A stretch of 32,952 nucleotides of DNA from an uncultured Gammaproteobacteria bacterium (lineage in GTDB: Bacteria > Pseudomonadota > Gammaproteobacteria > SZUA-140), in assembly GCA_945787155.1 (NCBI GenBank), contig CALZHD010000031.1:1-32952 (forward strand). Direction: 5' to 3'. A model generated the notes under the pieces. That model searched no databases. It saw only the letters and a program-made list of their open reading frames with translations, and had not been told where the DNA came from. Position numbers and translations under genes: made by a program. Positions 1 to 7,863 of the stretch are shown here, piece by piece. Each line of letters begins with the position of its first letter. The first letter of the stretch is position 1.

Positions 1-552
1 GACCTGCCCATCCTCCACGGCATACAATAACGGTGTGATGCCTCTGTCATTGCGCGTATCACTCGGCACGCCATGTTCAAGGAGTAAGCGTGTCGCTTCA
101 GCACTCCTATATTTAATCGCATCGAACAACGCGTTTTCACGATGGCCGTCTTCGTGCGCAACATCTGCGCCGGCATCAAGCAATGCGCGCAGCACGTCCA
201 TATTGCCGCGTCGGATGGCCTCCTGTAGCGAGGTGATGCCACTGCGGGTTTCTGCATTGACATCGGCGCCGCTATCGAGCAGATAACTCACCAGCGGGGT
301 GCGGCCATAACGCGCCGCAAAAAGTAACGGGGTATTGCCGACCGTGTCGCGATGATCAATGTCGAGCCCTTGCTCGAGCATCGCTCGCATCGCCGGCAGG
401 TCGCCGATCGATGCCTTGACGATCATTTGCATCGTGGTTTCGGATGCCGTCAGCGGCGCGGCAGCTATCAGCGGTGGCGATACCAGTGCAACGAAGTAGA
501 GTGATGCGCTGATAAGCCTGCGAGAAAGTGGTCTGTTTGTACGGGAAAACAT
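1..552 (-). CDS. Secreted ankyrin-repeat protein (N-terminal part, cut by window edge)
   Basis: An open reading frame starts with ATG at 552 and runs off the left edge after 184 codons, so the C-terminus is not visible. The first 30 or so residues look like a signal peptide: a basic start (FSRTNRPLSRR) followed by a hydrophobic stretch ending near IAAA. After that come about four ankyrin repeats, recognised by phrases such as GNTPLLFAARYGRTPLV, DSGADVNAETRSGITSLQEA and DAGADVAHEDGH. Ankyrin repeats form a stacked helical scaffold for protein-protein contacts, and an exported copy would act in the periplasm or outside. No catalytic motif is visible and the partner is unknown. It is transcribed in the same direction as trmB, with a gap of about 77 bp that gives no clue to its role. 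Confidence 0.85.
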   Translation of the reverse strand, partial: MFSRTNRPLSRRLISASLYFVALVSPPLIAAAPLTASETTMQMIVKASIGDLPAMRAMLEQGLDIDHRDTVGNTPLLFAARYGRTPLVSYLLDSGADVNAETRSGITSLQEAIRRGNMDVLRALLDAGADVAHEDGHRENALFDAIKYRSAEATRLLLEHGVPSDTRNDRGITPLLYAVEDGQV

Positions 553-629
553 CGAATTTATGATTACGATTTCTGGCTATTGGACTTCATAAGATAGCCT
601 GAATATTCGTGCGGTGTAAAGCGGATGCG

Positions 630-1337
630 TTAATCGACACGCTCAAAGAGCAGATCCCACACGCCGTGGCCGAGGCGGTGGCCACGCTGCTCAAATTTGG
701 TTAACGGGCGCGACTCCGGGCGTTCGGCATACTGCTCCTGACCGGCACAGTTTTGGTAGCCTAGTGACTCATTCATCACGGCCATCATGTGCTGCGCATA
801 GGCCTCCCAGTCGGTCGCCATGTGAAAGACACCGCCGGGTTTTAGCTTTTGCCGCACCAGCGCTGCAAATTCAGGCTGTACAATGCGTCGTTTGTGGTGA
901 CGTCTTTTATGCCAGGGGTCAGGAAAAAAGAGTTGTAGACGATCGAGACTACTATCAGGGATCATCTTCGCCAGCACCACCACCGCATCTTCACTGACCG
1001 CACGGACATTGGTCGACTCATTTTCACCCACCTGTCGCAGCAGACTACCCACTCCGGGGCGATAGACTTCGATACCGAGGTAGTCATTTTCAGGATGGCG
1101 TGCTGCCATCGTGGCCAGTGACTCACCCATGCCAAAACCGATCTCAAGGATACGTGGCGCAGCGCGGCCAAACACCTCATCGAGATCGAGCATTTCACTG
1201 CCCGGTGCAATGCCGAAACGTGACCAAAATTCTTCTAACGCGCGTTGCTGCCCTTCGGTAAGACGCCCTTCGCGGCGCATAAAGCTACGCACCTTGCGCA
1301 GTGCTCCGTAGGTAGGCCTGGGCGCTTCAGTGGTCAC
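630..1337 (-). CDS. trmB: tRNA (guanine-N7-)-methyltransferase TrmB
   Basis: Makes 7-methylguanosine at position 46 of tRNA using S-adenosylmethionine. The 235-residue product has the family's usual length. The SAM-binding motif [11 protein letters not shown] lies at about residues 64-74, an acidic GIEVYRPGV at 88-96, and the tRNA-binding, catalytic [14 protein letters not shown] block at 138-151. The C-terminal [14 protein letters not shown] is also typical of the family. It lies downstream of thiG on the same strand with a gap of about 74 bp; thiG-trmB neighbourhood is common in gammaproteobacteria, so the two are probably co-transcribed. The basic N-terminal extension before residue 10 is short and ordinary. 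Identification is secure. Confidence 0.97.
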   Translation of the reverse strand: MTTEAPRPTYGALRKVRSFMRREGRLTEGQQRALEEFWSRFGIAPGSEMLDLDEVFGRAAPRILEIGFGMGESLATMAARHPENDYLGIEVYRPGVGSLLRQVGENESTNVRAVSEDAVVVLAKMIPDSSLDRLQLFFPDPWHKRRHHKRRIVQPEFAALVRQKLKPGGVFHMATDWEAYAQHMMAVMNESLGYQNCAGQEQYAERPESRPLTKFEQRGHRLGHGVWDLLFERVD

Positions 1338-1411
1338 AACTGGGAATTAAAATAAAGAATGGTGATAATAGCGCGCCAGCATTTGAAAACCAGTACGGTA
1401 AAACCAGCGCC

Positions 1412-2236
1412 TTAGAAAAAGGTACCATCGACTGGCGATGACGCGCTGGCAAAACGCTTGCGTGGAATGCGCCCCGCCAGATAGGCCTCACGGCCCGCTT
1501 CGACGGCCTTCTTCATCGCGGAGGCCATCAAGACTGGATTGTCTGCACCGGCAATCGCGGTGTTCATCAACACACCATCACAGCCGAGTTCCATTGCAAT
1601 TGCCGCGTCGGAGGCGGTACCGACACCGGCATCGACCAGAATCGGCACGGTGGCATTCTCAACGATGGTGCGAATATTATAGGGGTTACGAATGCCCAAC
1701 CCTGAGCCAATCGGTGCGGCCAGCGGCATCACCGCCACCGCACCCATCTCTTCGAGACGTTTGGCGGCTATCGGGTCATCATTGGTATAGACCATCACCT
1801 TGAAGTCTTCTTTGACCAGTATCTCGAGCGCGACATAGGTCTGCTGTAGATCGGGATACAGGGTCTTTTCATCACCCAGCACCTCCAGCTTAACGAGGGT
1901 ATGGCCATCGAGCAGTTCACGCGCCAGACGGCAGGTACGCACGGCATCGTCGGCGGTGTAGCACATCGCGGTGTTGGGCAGCAGGGTGTAGTCTTTTGGT
2001 GAGATCACATCGAGCAGATTGGGTTCGTCGCTATTCTGCCCGATGTTGGTACGGCGCACAGCCACGGTGACAATCTGCGCACCACTAGCTTCCGTCGCCA
2101 GTCGGGTCTCTTCAAGGTCTTTATATTTACCGCTGCCGGTCAGTAGACGGGCGCTATATTCAACGCCATCGATGATCAATGAATCACTGCCTGATTGAGT
2201 AGAAGCGGTCTGTACGCCTGCGCTCGCTGTGCTCAT
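1412..2236 (-). CDS. thiG: Thiazole synthase ThiG
   Basis: Forms the thiazole ring of thiamine from 1-deoxy-D-xylulose 5-phosphate, dehydroglycine and the sulfur carried by ThiS thiocarboxylate. The TIM-barrel sequence is well conserved: [10 protein letters not shown] near the start, VRRTNIG at about 60-66, the Schiff-base lysine in [16 protein letters not shown] (about K116), [16 protein letters not shown], and [20 protein letters not shown]. The N-terminus has about 18 extra low-complexity residues, too short to be a fused ThiS. No thiS gene lies beside it: directly upstream is tRNA-Met and then ychF. The sulfur carrier must be encoded elsewhere or be supplied by another small ubiquitin-like protein. 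Confidence 0.97.
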   Translation of the reverse strand: MSTASAGVQTASTQSGSDSLIIDGVEYSARLLTGSGKYKDLEETRLATEASGAQIVTVAVRRTNIGQNSDEPNLLDVISPKDYTLLPNTAMCYTADDAVRTCRLARELLDGHTLVKLEVLGDEKTLYPDLQQTYVALEILVKEDFKVMVYTNDDPIAAKRLEEMGAVAVMPLAAPIGSGLGIRNPYNIRTIVENATVPILVDAGVGTASDAAIAMELGCDGVLMNTAIAGADNPVLMASAMKKAVEAGREAYLAGRIPRKRFASASSPVDGTFF

Positions 2237-2282
2237 TGTTGCGGACCCCGAAAAATTTATAAAGCCAATAGTTAAAGTAAGA

Positions 2283-2359
2283 TGGTGGCTATGGGTGGAC
2301 TTGAACCACCGACTTCAGCATTATGAATGCTGCGCTCTAACCAACTGAGCTACATAGCC
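2283..2359 (-). tRNA. tRNA-Met (CAT), elongator type
   Basis: A complete cloverleaf can be folded. The acceptor stem GGCTATG pairs with CATAGCC, followed by discriminator A and an encoded CCA. The D arm reads TAGCTCAGTTGGTTAGAGC. The anticodon stem is CAGCA/TGCTG around loop TTCATAA, so the anticodon is CAT, and the T arm is GGTGGTTCAAGTCCACC. The acceptor stem starts with a paired G as in elongator tRNA-Met, not with the mismatched C1-A72 of the initiator. The closeness to E. coli elongator tRNA-Met also argues against tRNA-Ile with a modified CAT anticodon. It sits about 46 bp upstream of thiG on the same strand. Confidence 0.95.
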
Positions 2360-2416
2360 AAATTCAGATACCCACATTTAAGATATCAGGGCAAAGGGTA
2401 AAGACAAAAGCCCGAA

Positions 2417-2430
2417 AGCGGGGCATTATA
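2417..2430 (-). promoter_or_regulatory. Likely promoter -10 with GC-rich discriminator for tRNA-Met
   Basis: On the minus strand a perfect TATAAT (2425-2430) is followed at once by GCCCCGC. A GC-rich discriminator after the -10 element is characteristic of stringently controlled stable-RNA promoters. No good -35 hexamer stands at 17 bp. The same bases, CCCGCTTTCGGG followed by CTTTTG, could instead form a small terminator-like hairpin at the end of ychF. Both readings are possible. Confidence 0.45.
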
Positions 2431-2473
2431 CGCCAAAAACCAACTAATATGGAACCTTCATTTTGCAAATCAA

Positions 2474-2493
2474 ACAGGGCGCTTCCCCCCTGT
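2474..2493 (-). terminator. Weak hairpin after ychF
   Basis: ACAGGG and CCCTGT form a 6-bp stem with an 8-nt loop about 25 bp past the ychF stop codon, followed on the minus strand by TTTGATTT. This fits a weak factor-independent terminator, but the stem is short and the T-run is broken. Confidence 0.3.
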
Positions 2494-2517
2494 ACCTTTA
2501 CCCTTTACCCTGCTTTT

Positions 2518-3537
2518 TTATACATTAAAACGAAAGTGAATCACATCGCCGTCCTGAATGATGTACTCCTTACCCTCAAGCCGCCACTTGCCCGCCTCTT
2601 TCGCGCCCTGCTCACCGCCATTGGCGATGAAGTCATCATACGCAATCACCTCGGCGCGAATGAATCCGCGCTCGAAATCGGTATGAATCACCCCGGCACC
2701 CTGCGGTGCCGTGGCACCGACGCGCACGGTCCATGCGCGTACCTCTTTTTCACCGGCGGTAAAGTAGGTCTGCAACTTCAGTAGTTCATAACCTGCGCGG
2801 ATGACGCGATCCAGCCCCGGCTCTTCCAGCCCGAGATCGGCCATAAACTCTTCTTTTTCATCGTCGGAGAGTTCGGTGATCTCCGCTTCGATCGCGGCAC
2901 ACACCGGCACCACCACAGCCCCTTCTTTTTCGGCATGAGCATGCACCTGATCAAGCCACGGGTTATTGGTAAAACCGTCATCGGCCACATTGGCGATATA
3001 CATCGTCGGTTTGATTGTCAGCAGATGCAGGTCATAGAGGGCCTTGAGCTGGTCATCATCAAGCCCCATCGCACGCACCGGCGCCCCTGTGTCGAGATGT
3101 TTTTGCACCTGTTCAAACAGCGCCTTTTTCGCGATCGCCTCTTTGTCACCGCTCTTGGTCTGTTTGGCAACCCGCTGGATCGCCTTTTCGACGGTCTCCA
3201 TATCGGCCAGCGCCAGCTCGGTATCGATGGTCTCGATATCACGCAGTGGATCGATACTGCCTTCAACGTGCGTGATGTCATCATCATCAAAACAGCGCAC
3301 CACATGGCCAATCGCCTGGGTCTCGCGGATATTGGCAAGGAATTTAAGTACCTGCTGGGGGTTCACTATTTTGGCCAATGCATCCAGACGTGGATCCGGC
3401 ATCGGCACCACGCCGACATTCGGTTCAATCGTGCAAAATGGATAGTTGGCAGATTCGATGCCCGCCTGGGTCAACGCATTAAAGAGCGTTGATTTACCAA
3501 CGTTTGGAAGACCAACGATGCCACATTTAAATCCCAT
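2518..3537 (-). CDS. ychF: YchF/OLA1-family ATPase with an internal deletion removing the G3 motif
   Basis: YchF is a ribosome-associated P-loop NTPase that prefers ATP and affects translation and stress responses. The product starts [20 protein letters not shown], with the P-loop at about residues 8-18. It keeps [15 protein letters not shown], the segment [12 protein letters not shown] that carries the altered G4 motif, and the C-terminal TGS domain ending VIHFRFNV. It is 339 residues against the usual 363. The missing stretch lies after PQQVL at residue 64: PQQVL runs straight into KFLANIRET, where homologues have about 24 further residues including the DIAGL (G3, switch II) motif. The reading frame is kept. 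An intact active enzyme would not be expected without G3, so this is a natural variant or an assembly error (see findings). It lies 46 bp downstream of pth on the same strand. Confidence 0.93.
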   Translation of the reverse strand: MGFKCGIVGLPNVGKSTLFNALTQAGIESANYPFCTIEPNVGVVPMPDPRLDALAKIVNPQQVLKFLANIRETQAIGHVVRCFDDDDITHVEGSIDPLRDIETIDTELALADMETVEKAIQRVAKQTKSGDKEAIAKKALFEQVQKHLDTGAPVRAMGLDDDQLKALYDLHLLTIKPTMYIANVADDGFTNNPWLDQVHAHAEKEGAVVVPVCAAIEAEITELSDDEKEEFMADLGLEEPGLDRVIRAGYELLKLQTYFTAGEKEVRAWTVRVGATAPQGAGVIHTDFERGFIRAEVIAYDDFIANGGEQGAKEAGKWRLEGKEYIIQDGDVIHFRFNV

Positions 3538-3583
3538 GGGGGGTTCCTGTTTAAATTAGGGGCGTTCTTAATTAAGCACTCGC

Positions 3584-4177
3584 TTATTCAGCGGGCTTTT
3601 TACTATGCAGACGATTCATCGCCTTTTCAAAATCACCATCAACCATCATCGGTAACACATCAATGGCATCATCGATGGCATCGAGGATCAACTCACGCTC
3701 ACGTTTTGGCGGGTCATCCAGTACAAAATCGGCGACCTGGTCTGCCTGACCCGGATGACCAATGCCTAGACGCAAACGCATAAAGTCCTGATTACCACCA
3801 AAGGCTTTAATGATGTCACGCAGACCGTTGTGCCCGCCATGCCCACCGCCCTTTTTAAAACGGGCAACACCCGGTGGCAGATCAAGCTCATCATGGACGA
3901 CAAGAATGCGCTCAAGTGGAATCTTGTAATACTTGCTCAGGGATACAACCGACTGCCCACAACGGTTCATATAGGTCGTCGGTTTCAACAACCAGCCACG
4001 ATGACCATCGAGCAACGCCTTGCAGGTTTCCCCCAAAAAACGTGCCTCCGGCTTAAACACCCCTCTGCAACGTTGTATATAGGCATCCACCAGCCAGAAG
4101 CCGGCGTTATGACGTGTCCGCTCGTAAGCGGGGCCTGGATTTCCCAGGCCCACAATCAGATCAATTTGTGTTGCCAC
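3584..4177 (-). CDS. pth: Peptidyl-tRNA hydrolase
   Basis: Cleaves the ester bond in peptidyl-tRNA released from stalled ribosomes, which recycles the tRNA. At 197 residues it has normal length. Active-site residues are all present: the GLGNPGPAYERTRHNAGFW block with catalytic His at about 23, KPTTYMNRCG with Asn71, VVHDELDLPPG with Asp96, and GGGHGGHNGLRD with His116 and Asn117. It sits between rplY and ychF, the usual gammaproteobacterial order, with about 50 bp on each side, so the three probably share transcripts. Nothing is odd. Confidence 0.98.
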   Translation of the reverse strand: MATQIDLIVGLGNPGPAYERTRHNAGFWLVDAYIQRCRGVFKPEARFLGETCKALLDGHRGWLLKPTTYMNRCGQSVVSLSKYYKIPLERILVVHDELDLPPGVARFKKGGGHGGHNGLRDIIKAFGGNQDFMRLRLGIGHPGQADQVADFVLDDPPKRERELILDAIDDAIDVLPMMVDGDFEKAMNRLHSKKPAE

Positions 4178-4227
4178 AGCTGTTAGTCCTTTTCCAGCAG
4201 TAGAAAAACAGTGATGCAGTATCCGAC

Positions 4228-4875
4228 TTAGGTACCTTCACCTTCACCTTCACTTGCTTCACCAGTTTCAACAGCAGCCTCAACAGGCTCAGCAGCAACT
4301 TTAGGCATATGAATCGCAGCCACTGAAAGATCATGGTCTGCACCATGGGTCAGTGCAATTAGCTCAACACCTTGTGGCAATTTAAGGTCAGAGAGATGTA
4401 GCGTCTCATCAATGTTCAGTGTAGAGAGATCGGCCTCGATAAATTCAGGCAGATCCTTTGGCAGGCAAGAGATTTCAACATCGTTTGCCAGATGCTGGAT
4501 TGCACCACCGGCCTTAACACCCGGCGCGACATCTTCACCCATAAAGTGCACCGGCACATTCATGCGCAGCTTCTCATTTTCATTGACGCGCTGCAGGTCA
4601 AGATGAATAATGCTGGGCTTGAACGGATGGCGTTGCAAATCCTTCAATACTGCCTTTTCAGCCTTGCCATCCACGTTCACTGTCAGTATGTGCGAATAAA
4701 ACGCCTCATTCTCCAGGTTATGCACCAGCGTGTTATGTTGCAGCGTCAGCGAAACCGCCTCTTGACCACCGCCATACAGCACCGCTGGCACCTTGTTGTC
4801 ACGACGCAGGCGGCGGCTCGCACCCTTCCCCATGTCCTGACGGATATTTGCATTCAGCTCAAAACTCGAAGCCAT
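4228..4875 (-). CDS. rplY: 50S ribosomal protein L25, general stress (Ctc/TL5) long form
   Basis: Binds 5S rRNA in the large subunit. The product of about 215 residues is the long Ctc/TL5 type, with an N-terminal L25 domain (SFELNANIRQDMGKGASRR, VPAVLYGG) and a C-terminal TL5 beta domain (VPVHFMGEDVAPGVKAGG, LPKDLPEFIEADLS). It ends in an acidic Glu/Gly tail (EASEGEGEGT). I chose ATG at 4875 because GGAGAAAG stands just upstream and the protein then begins MASSFELNA as in homologues; an ATG ten codons earlier has no such site. A hairpin at 4895-4917 precedes the ribosome-binding site and may regulate this gene. It is transcribed after prs, with a terminator between them. Confidence 0.96.
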   Translation of the reverse strand: MASSFELNANIRQDMGKGASRRLRRDNKVPAVLYGGGQEAVSLTLQHNTLVHNLENEAFYSHILTVNVDGKAEKAVLKDLQRHPFKPSIIHLDLQRVNENEKLRMNVPVHFMGEDVAPGVKAGGAIQHLANDVEISCLPKDLPEFIEADLSTLNIDETLHLSDLKLPQGVELIALTHGADHDLSVAAIHMPKVAAEPVEAAVETGEASEGEGEGT

Positions 4876-4894
4876 TTTCTTTCTCCAAAAATTA

Positions 4895-4917
4895 ACAGAC
4901 ACCACTATGCTGTCTGT
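4895..4917 (-). promoter_or_regulatory. Leader hairpin directly upstream of the rplY ribosome-binding site
   Basis: On the minus strand ACAGACA and TGTCTGT form a perfect 7-bp stem around a 9-nt loop. TTAATTTTT and then the GGAGAAAG ribosome-binding site follow at once. The layout resembles an attenuator or an autoregulatory leader; that role is inference. Confidence 0.4.
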
Positions 4918-4951
4918 ACACCGCCCCCGCGACCTGGTTTGGTGCTACCAC

Positions 4952-4982
4952 AAAAAAGCCAGCGACAGCCATGCTATCACTG
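4952..4982 (-). terminator. Rho-independent terminator after prs
   Basis: On the minus strand CAGTGATAGC and GCTGTCGCTG pair over 10 bp, with two G-T wobbles, around an ATG loop. The stem is followed by GC and a run of six T. It lies about 40 bp past the prs stop codon. Confidence 0.75.
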
Positions 4983-5020
4983 ACCACAAAATTCAAATTA
5001 CTGCTGCGGTTGCTAGCAGC

Positions 5021-5959
5021 TTAATCCATATACATAGAACTGACCGACTCGTCAGCACTGATGCGACGCATCGTCTCGGCCAGCATGTCGGCAACACTCA
5101 ACTGACGAATGCGGTCACATTCACGCGCATTCTGTTGCAGCGGAACGGTGTCGGTCACCACCAGCTCATCCAGATCTGATGATGAAATGCGGTCCACCGC
5201 CACCCCCGACAGAATCGGATGAGTACAGTACGCCACCACTTTAGAAGCGCCATGTTCTTTCAATACGCGCGCCGCCTCACACAACGTACCGGCAGTATCG
5301 ACCATGTCATCGACCAGAATACAGGTACGGTCGGTGACATCACCGATGATATTCATCACCTTGGCTTCGTTCGGGCCAGGACGTCGTTTATCGACGATCG
5401 CCAGATCCGCGCCATCAAGTCGCTTTGCCAGGGCACGTGCACGCACCACACCACCAACATCAGGCGATACCACCATCATGTCGGGGTACTTCTGACGCCA
5501 GATATCACTCAATAACACCGGTGACGCATAGACGTTATCCACCGGCATCGTGAAAAAGCCCTGGATCTGATCGGCATGCAGATCAACCGTTAGCAGGCGA
5601 TCCACGCCGACAGAAGTAATCATATCGGCTATCACGCGCGCACTGATCGGCACACGTGCCGAACGCGGTCGTCGATCCTGACGAGAGTAACCAAAGTAAG
5701 GGATCACTGCCGTGATGCGATAGGCCGATGAACGTCGGATCGCATCCACCATCACCAGCAATTCCATCAGATTATCATTGGTCGGCGCACAGGTCGGCTG
5801 CACAATGAAGACATCCTTACCGCGGATATTTTCCATCACTTCAACGGCAATCTCACCGTCACTGAAGCGGTTAACATTAGCCTTACCTAATGGCAGATTC
5901 AGGTAGCGTGCGATCGACTGCGCCAACTGCGGATGGGCATTACCACTGAAGACCATCAT
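5021..5959 (-). CDS. prs: Ribose-phosphate pyrophosphokinase (PRPP synthetase)
   Basis: Makes 5-phosphoribosyl 1-pyrophosphate from ribose 5-phosphate and ATP for nucleotide, His, Trp and NAD synthesis. Diagnostic segments are [19 protein letters not shown] at the start, [35 protein letters not shown] (ATP-binding flexible loop), [12 protein letters not shown], and the PRPP-binding loop [17 protein letters not shown]. The frame stays open upstream to a TTG at 6028 with a weak AGG-type ribosome-binding site. Homologues begin near MMVFSGN, so I prefer ATG 5959 (ATG 5956 is equally possible), which gives about 312 residues. It follows ispE and tRNA-Gln on the same strand, an arrangement conserved in gammaproteobacteria. 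Confidence 0.96.
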   Translation of the reverse strand: MMVFSGNAHPQLAQSIARYLNLPLGKANVNRFSDGEIAVEVMENIRGKDVFIVQPTCAPTNDNLMELLVMVDAIRRSSAYRITAVIPYFGYSRQDRRPRSARVPISARVIADMITSVGVDRLLTVDLHADQIQGFFTMPVDNVYASPVLLSDIWRQKYPDMMVVSPDVGGVVRARALAKRLDGADLAIVDKRRPGPNEAKVMNIIGDVTDRTCILVDDMVDTAGTLCEAARVLKEHGASKVVAYCTHPILSGVAVDRISSSDLDELVVTDTVPLQQNARECDRIRQLSVADMLAETMRRISADESVSSMYMD

Positions 5960-6094
5960 TTGGCCGTCAGACGCATCATAACCGCTTGATCTACCGAGCA
6001 AACCGAAACGTGATTTGGAATAGCCCAAGTTACTTACCTATTTGTTATTAAGCACGTCATAATGCATGTGCCACCATGACAACACTTAAAAAGA

Positions 6095-6169
6095 TGGCTG
6101 GGGCGCCAGGATTCGAACCTGGGTATGCAGGGATCAAAACCCTGTGCCTAGCCTCTTGGCGACGCCCCA
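6095..6169 (-). tRNA. tRNA-Gln (TTG)
   Basis: The cloverleaf starts with an unpaired T, then acceptor GGGGCGT pairing with GCGCCCC (one mismatch or wobble), and an encoded GCCA end. The D arm is CGCCAAGAGGCTAGGC. The anticodon stem CAGGG/CCCTG encloses loop TTTTGAT, so the anticodon is TTG, and the T arm is CCAGGTTCGAATCCTGG. The 5' TGGGG start matches E. coli tRNA-Gln. It lies between ispE and prs, as in many gammaproteobacteria. Confidence 0.95.
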
Positions 6170-6174
6170 TTAAT

Positions 6175-6190
6175 GGTCTGACTTCAGACC
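6175..6190 (-). other. Perfect hairpin just upstream of tRNA-Gln
   Basis: GGTCTG and CAGACC form a 6-bp perfect stem with a 4-nt loop, 5 bp before the 5' end of tRNA-Gln and 30 bp after the ispE stop. It could be part of the tRNA 5' leader processed by RNases, or a weak terminator of ispE. No T-run follows on the minus strand. Confidence 0.4.
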
Positions 6191-6220
6191 GTAAAACACT
6201 TAACTTCAAAGCACTTGTCG

Positions 6221-7078
6221 CTACCACCCACACCTTTCATACAGTGGGGAGCGATTCATCCCTTGCGCCACAAACCCTCGCCATCCATGAGGAAGCGCCT
6301 CCAGCACTTGCTGAGCCGCCGCCCGATCGGCAAACGGGGCAAACACACAGGCACCTGTACCACTCATCCTTGCGGGCGCGTATTTTAACAGAAAATCCAG
6401 CGCCTTAGCTACTAGTGGAAAACGTTTTTTAACAACCGCTTCACACACATTGGTTCCCTGCCCCGCAAGAAAGTGCGATATTGTGATGGGATGACAATCG
6501 CGTGTCAAATCTGGCGCATTAAAAACCTCAGCCGTCGCCACCTGACAGGCGGGCTCGATCACCAGATACCACGGCTCTGCCGGTGCCAATTCCCCCGTCA
6601 ACGGCGTCAACGCCTCGCCCACCCCCTCAGCCCACGCCGCGGTGCCACGTACAAATACCGGCACATCGGCACCCAGCTGCAGCCCCAGCGCCGCCAGTTG
6701 ATCGATAGAGAAACCAAGTTCCCATAGCTCATTTAACGCGACCAGTGTCGTCGCCGCATTTGAGCTACCACCTCCTAGTCCACCACCCATCGGCAATCGT
6801 TTCTCAACCTCAATATCGACACCCAACGGGCAGCGACTGTGTTGCTGAAGAAGCCTGGCAGCACGTACCACCAGGTCCTGCTGCGCTGGCACGCCGGGCA
6901 GATCACTGACACGGTGCACCTCACCGTCATCGCGCAGCGTAAATGAGAGTTGATCACCATAATCGAGAAACTGGAATATCGTCTGCAACTGATGATAACC
7001 ATCAGCGCGACGACCAGTGATATGCAAAAAAAGATTCAGCTTGGCCGGAGCAGGCCAACGCTTAACAACCCCCACCAT
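6221..7078 (-). CDS. ispE: 4-diphosphocytidyl-2-C-methyl-D-erythritol kinase
   Basis: Phosphorylates CDP-methylerythritol in the MEP pathway to isoprenoid precursors, using ATP. The 285-residue GHMP-kinase has RWPAPAKLNLFLHITGRRADGYH at the start with Lys13 at the active site, the ATP-binding loop LPMGGGLGGGSSNAATTL at about 95-112, and the catalytic Asp in LGADVPVFVRGTAAWAEG (about D138). The start lies only 3 bp after the lolB stop codon, so lolB and ispE are clearly co-transcribed and perhaps translationally coupled. tRNA-Gln follows. Everything about the gene is normal. Confidence 0.97.
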   Translation of the reverse strand: MVGVVKRWPAPAKLNLFLHITGRRADGYHQLQTIFQFLDYGDQLSFTLRDDGEVHRVSDLPGVPAQQDLVVRAARLLQQHSRCPLGVDIEVEKRLPMGGGLGGGSSNAATTLVALNELWELGFSIDQLAALGLQLGADVPVFVRGTAAWAEGVGEALTPLTGELAPAEPWYLVIEPACQVATAEVFNAPDLTRDCHPITISHFLAGQGTNVCEAVVKKRFPLVAKALDFLLKYAPARMSGTGACVFAPFADRAAAQQVLEALPHGWRGFVAQGMNRSPLYERCGW

Positions 7079-7081
7079 GAT

Positions 7082-7786
7082 TTAGTGCTCCCGATCCAGA
7101 CTCAGTAGACCCAAAGTCGCGACATCTTTCGCCGTCTGCGGCTCTACCGTTCGCCAGCGGTCTATCACGAGCCGCACCCGCAAATCATCACGTGTCAGCA
7201 CCATTTTTTTAGGGACCTCTAAAACCCCAGCAGGCCTATAATGCTGATACTCAATGCGCCAACCCGCTTGCTCCAGCCACTGTAGGCGACCCAGTTGGTC
7301 AAGCCCCTTATCCAGCTCAAGCAGTGGCGCAGGTAGGCCGACCAACCAATAGCGCAGACCATCCAGCGGCACATACCAGCCCAGCTCATCATTGAGCAGG
7401 TCAGAAATATTTGCCGCAGAGCGCACCTGATCATCGGGCAGGTAGAGCGATGCAGTCAATGCATCTCCCTTGAGTTGCGCAATCCGCTGCCCCAAAAGCG
7501 ATGAAAAACTGATATCAAACGCCTCTGCCTGCTGCTGCCAACGCAGGCTGGCGCTCCATGAATCCTGGGCACTCTTCACCGCAATGCGCCCCCCCATCTC
7601 CCAGCTATCCAGCTCACTTAGCTGTGCATGACGCGCAGCCCACATCCGCTCCAGCGCCACTGAATCAGACAGAGGAACGGGCGCACGGCTGGCACAACCG
7701 GCGATCAACGCTAACATCAGGAGTGCAAGCAATCCACGGCCCGCACGGTTAAACCGATTGAATCTAATTGAATAACAACAGCTCAT
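7082..7786 (-). CDS. lolB: Outer-membrane lipoprotein receptor LolB
   Basis: Receives lipoproteins from LolA at the outer membrane and inserts them into it; LolB is itself a lipoprotein. The N-terminus carries a lipoprotein signal, GLLALLMLALIAGC, with lipobox LIAGC and acylated Cys at about residue 30. Mature LolB features follow: SWEMGGRIAVKSAQDSWSAS, the hydrophobic SFSSLLGQRIAQLKGD, and LNDELGWYVPLDGLRYWL. The 234-residue length is slightly long because of the N-terminal stretch before the signal; the ATG at 7786 has no obvious ribosome-binding site, so a later start is possible. It lies directly upstream of ispE, the usual lolB-ispE pair, with the TPR lipoprotein gene upstream. Confidence 0.93.
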   Translation of the reverse strand: MSCCYSIRFNRFNRAGRGLLALLMLALIAGCASRAPVPLSDSVALERMWAARHAQLSELDSWEMGGRIAVKSAQDSWSASLRWQQQAEAFDISFSSLLGQRIAQLKGDALTASLYLPDDQVRSAANISDLLNDELGWYVPLDGLRYWLVGLPAPLLELDKGLDQLGRLQWLEQAGWRIEYQHYRPAGVLEVPKKMVLTRDDLRVRLVIDRWRTVEPQTAKDVATLGLLSLDREH

Positions 7787-7863
7787 ATAATCAGGGAGGT
7801 GACCAGTTTGAATGAAGCGCCATTATATTCCGCGCACTGCACCACAGCTACTACGGAAACACA

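Noticed and set aside
2935-3492. 185-residue plus-strand frame opposite ychF
   Set aside because: It mirrors the conserved ychF coding strand and its composition shows no family match.
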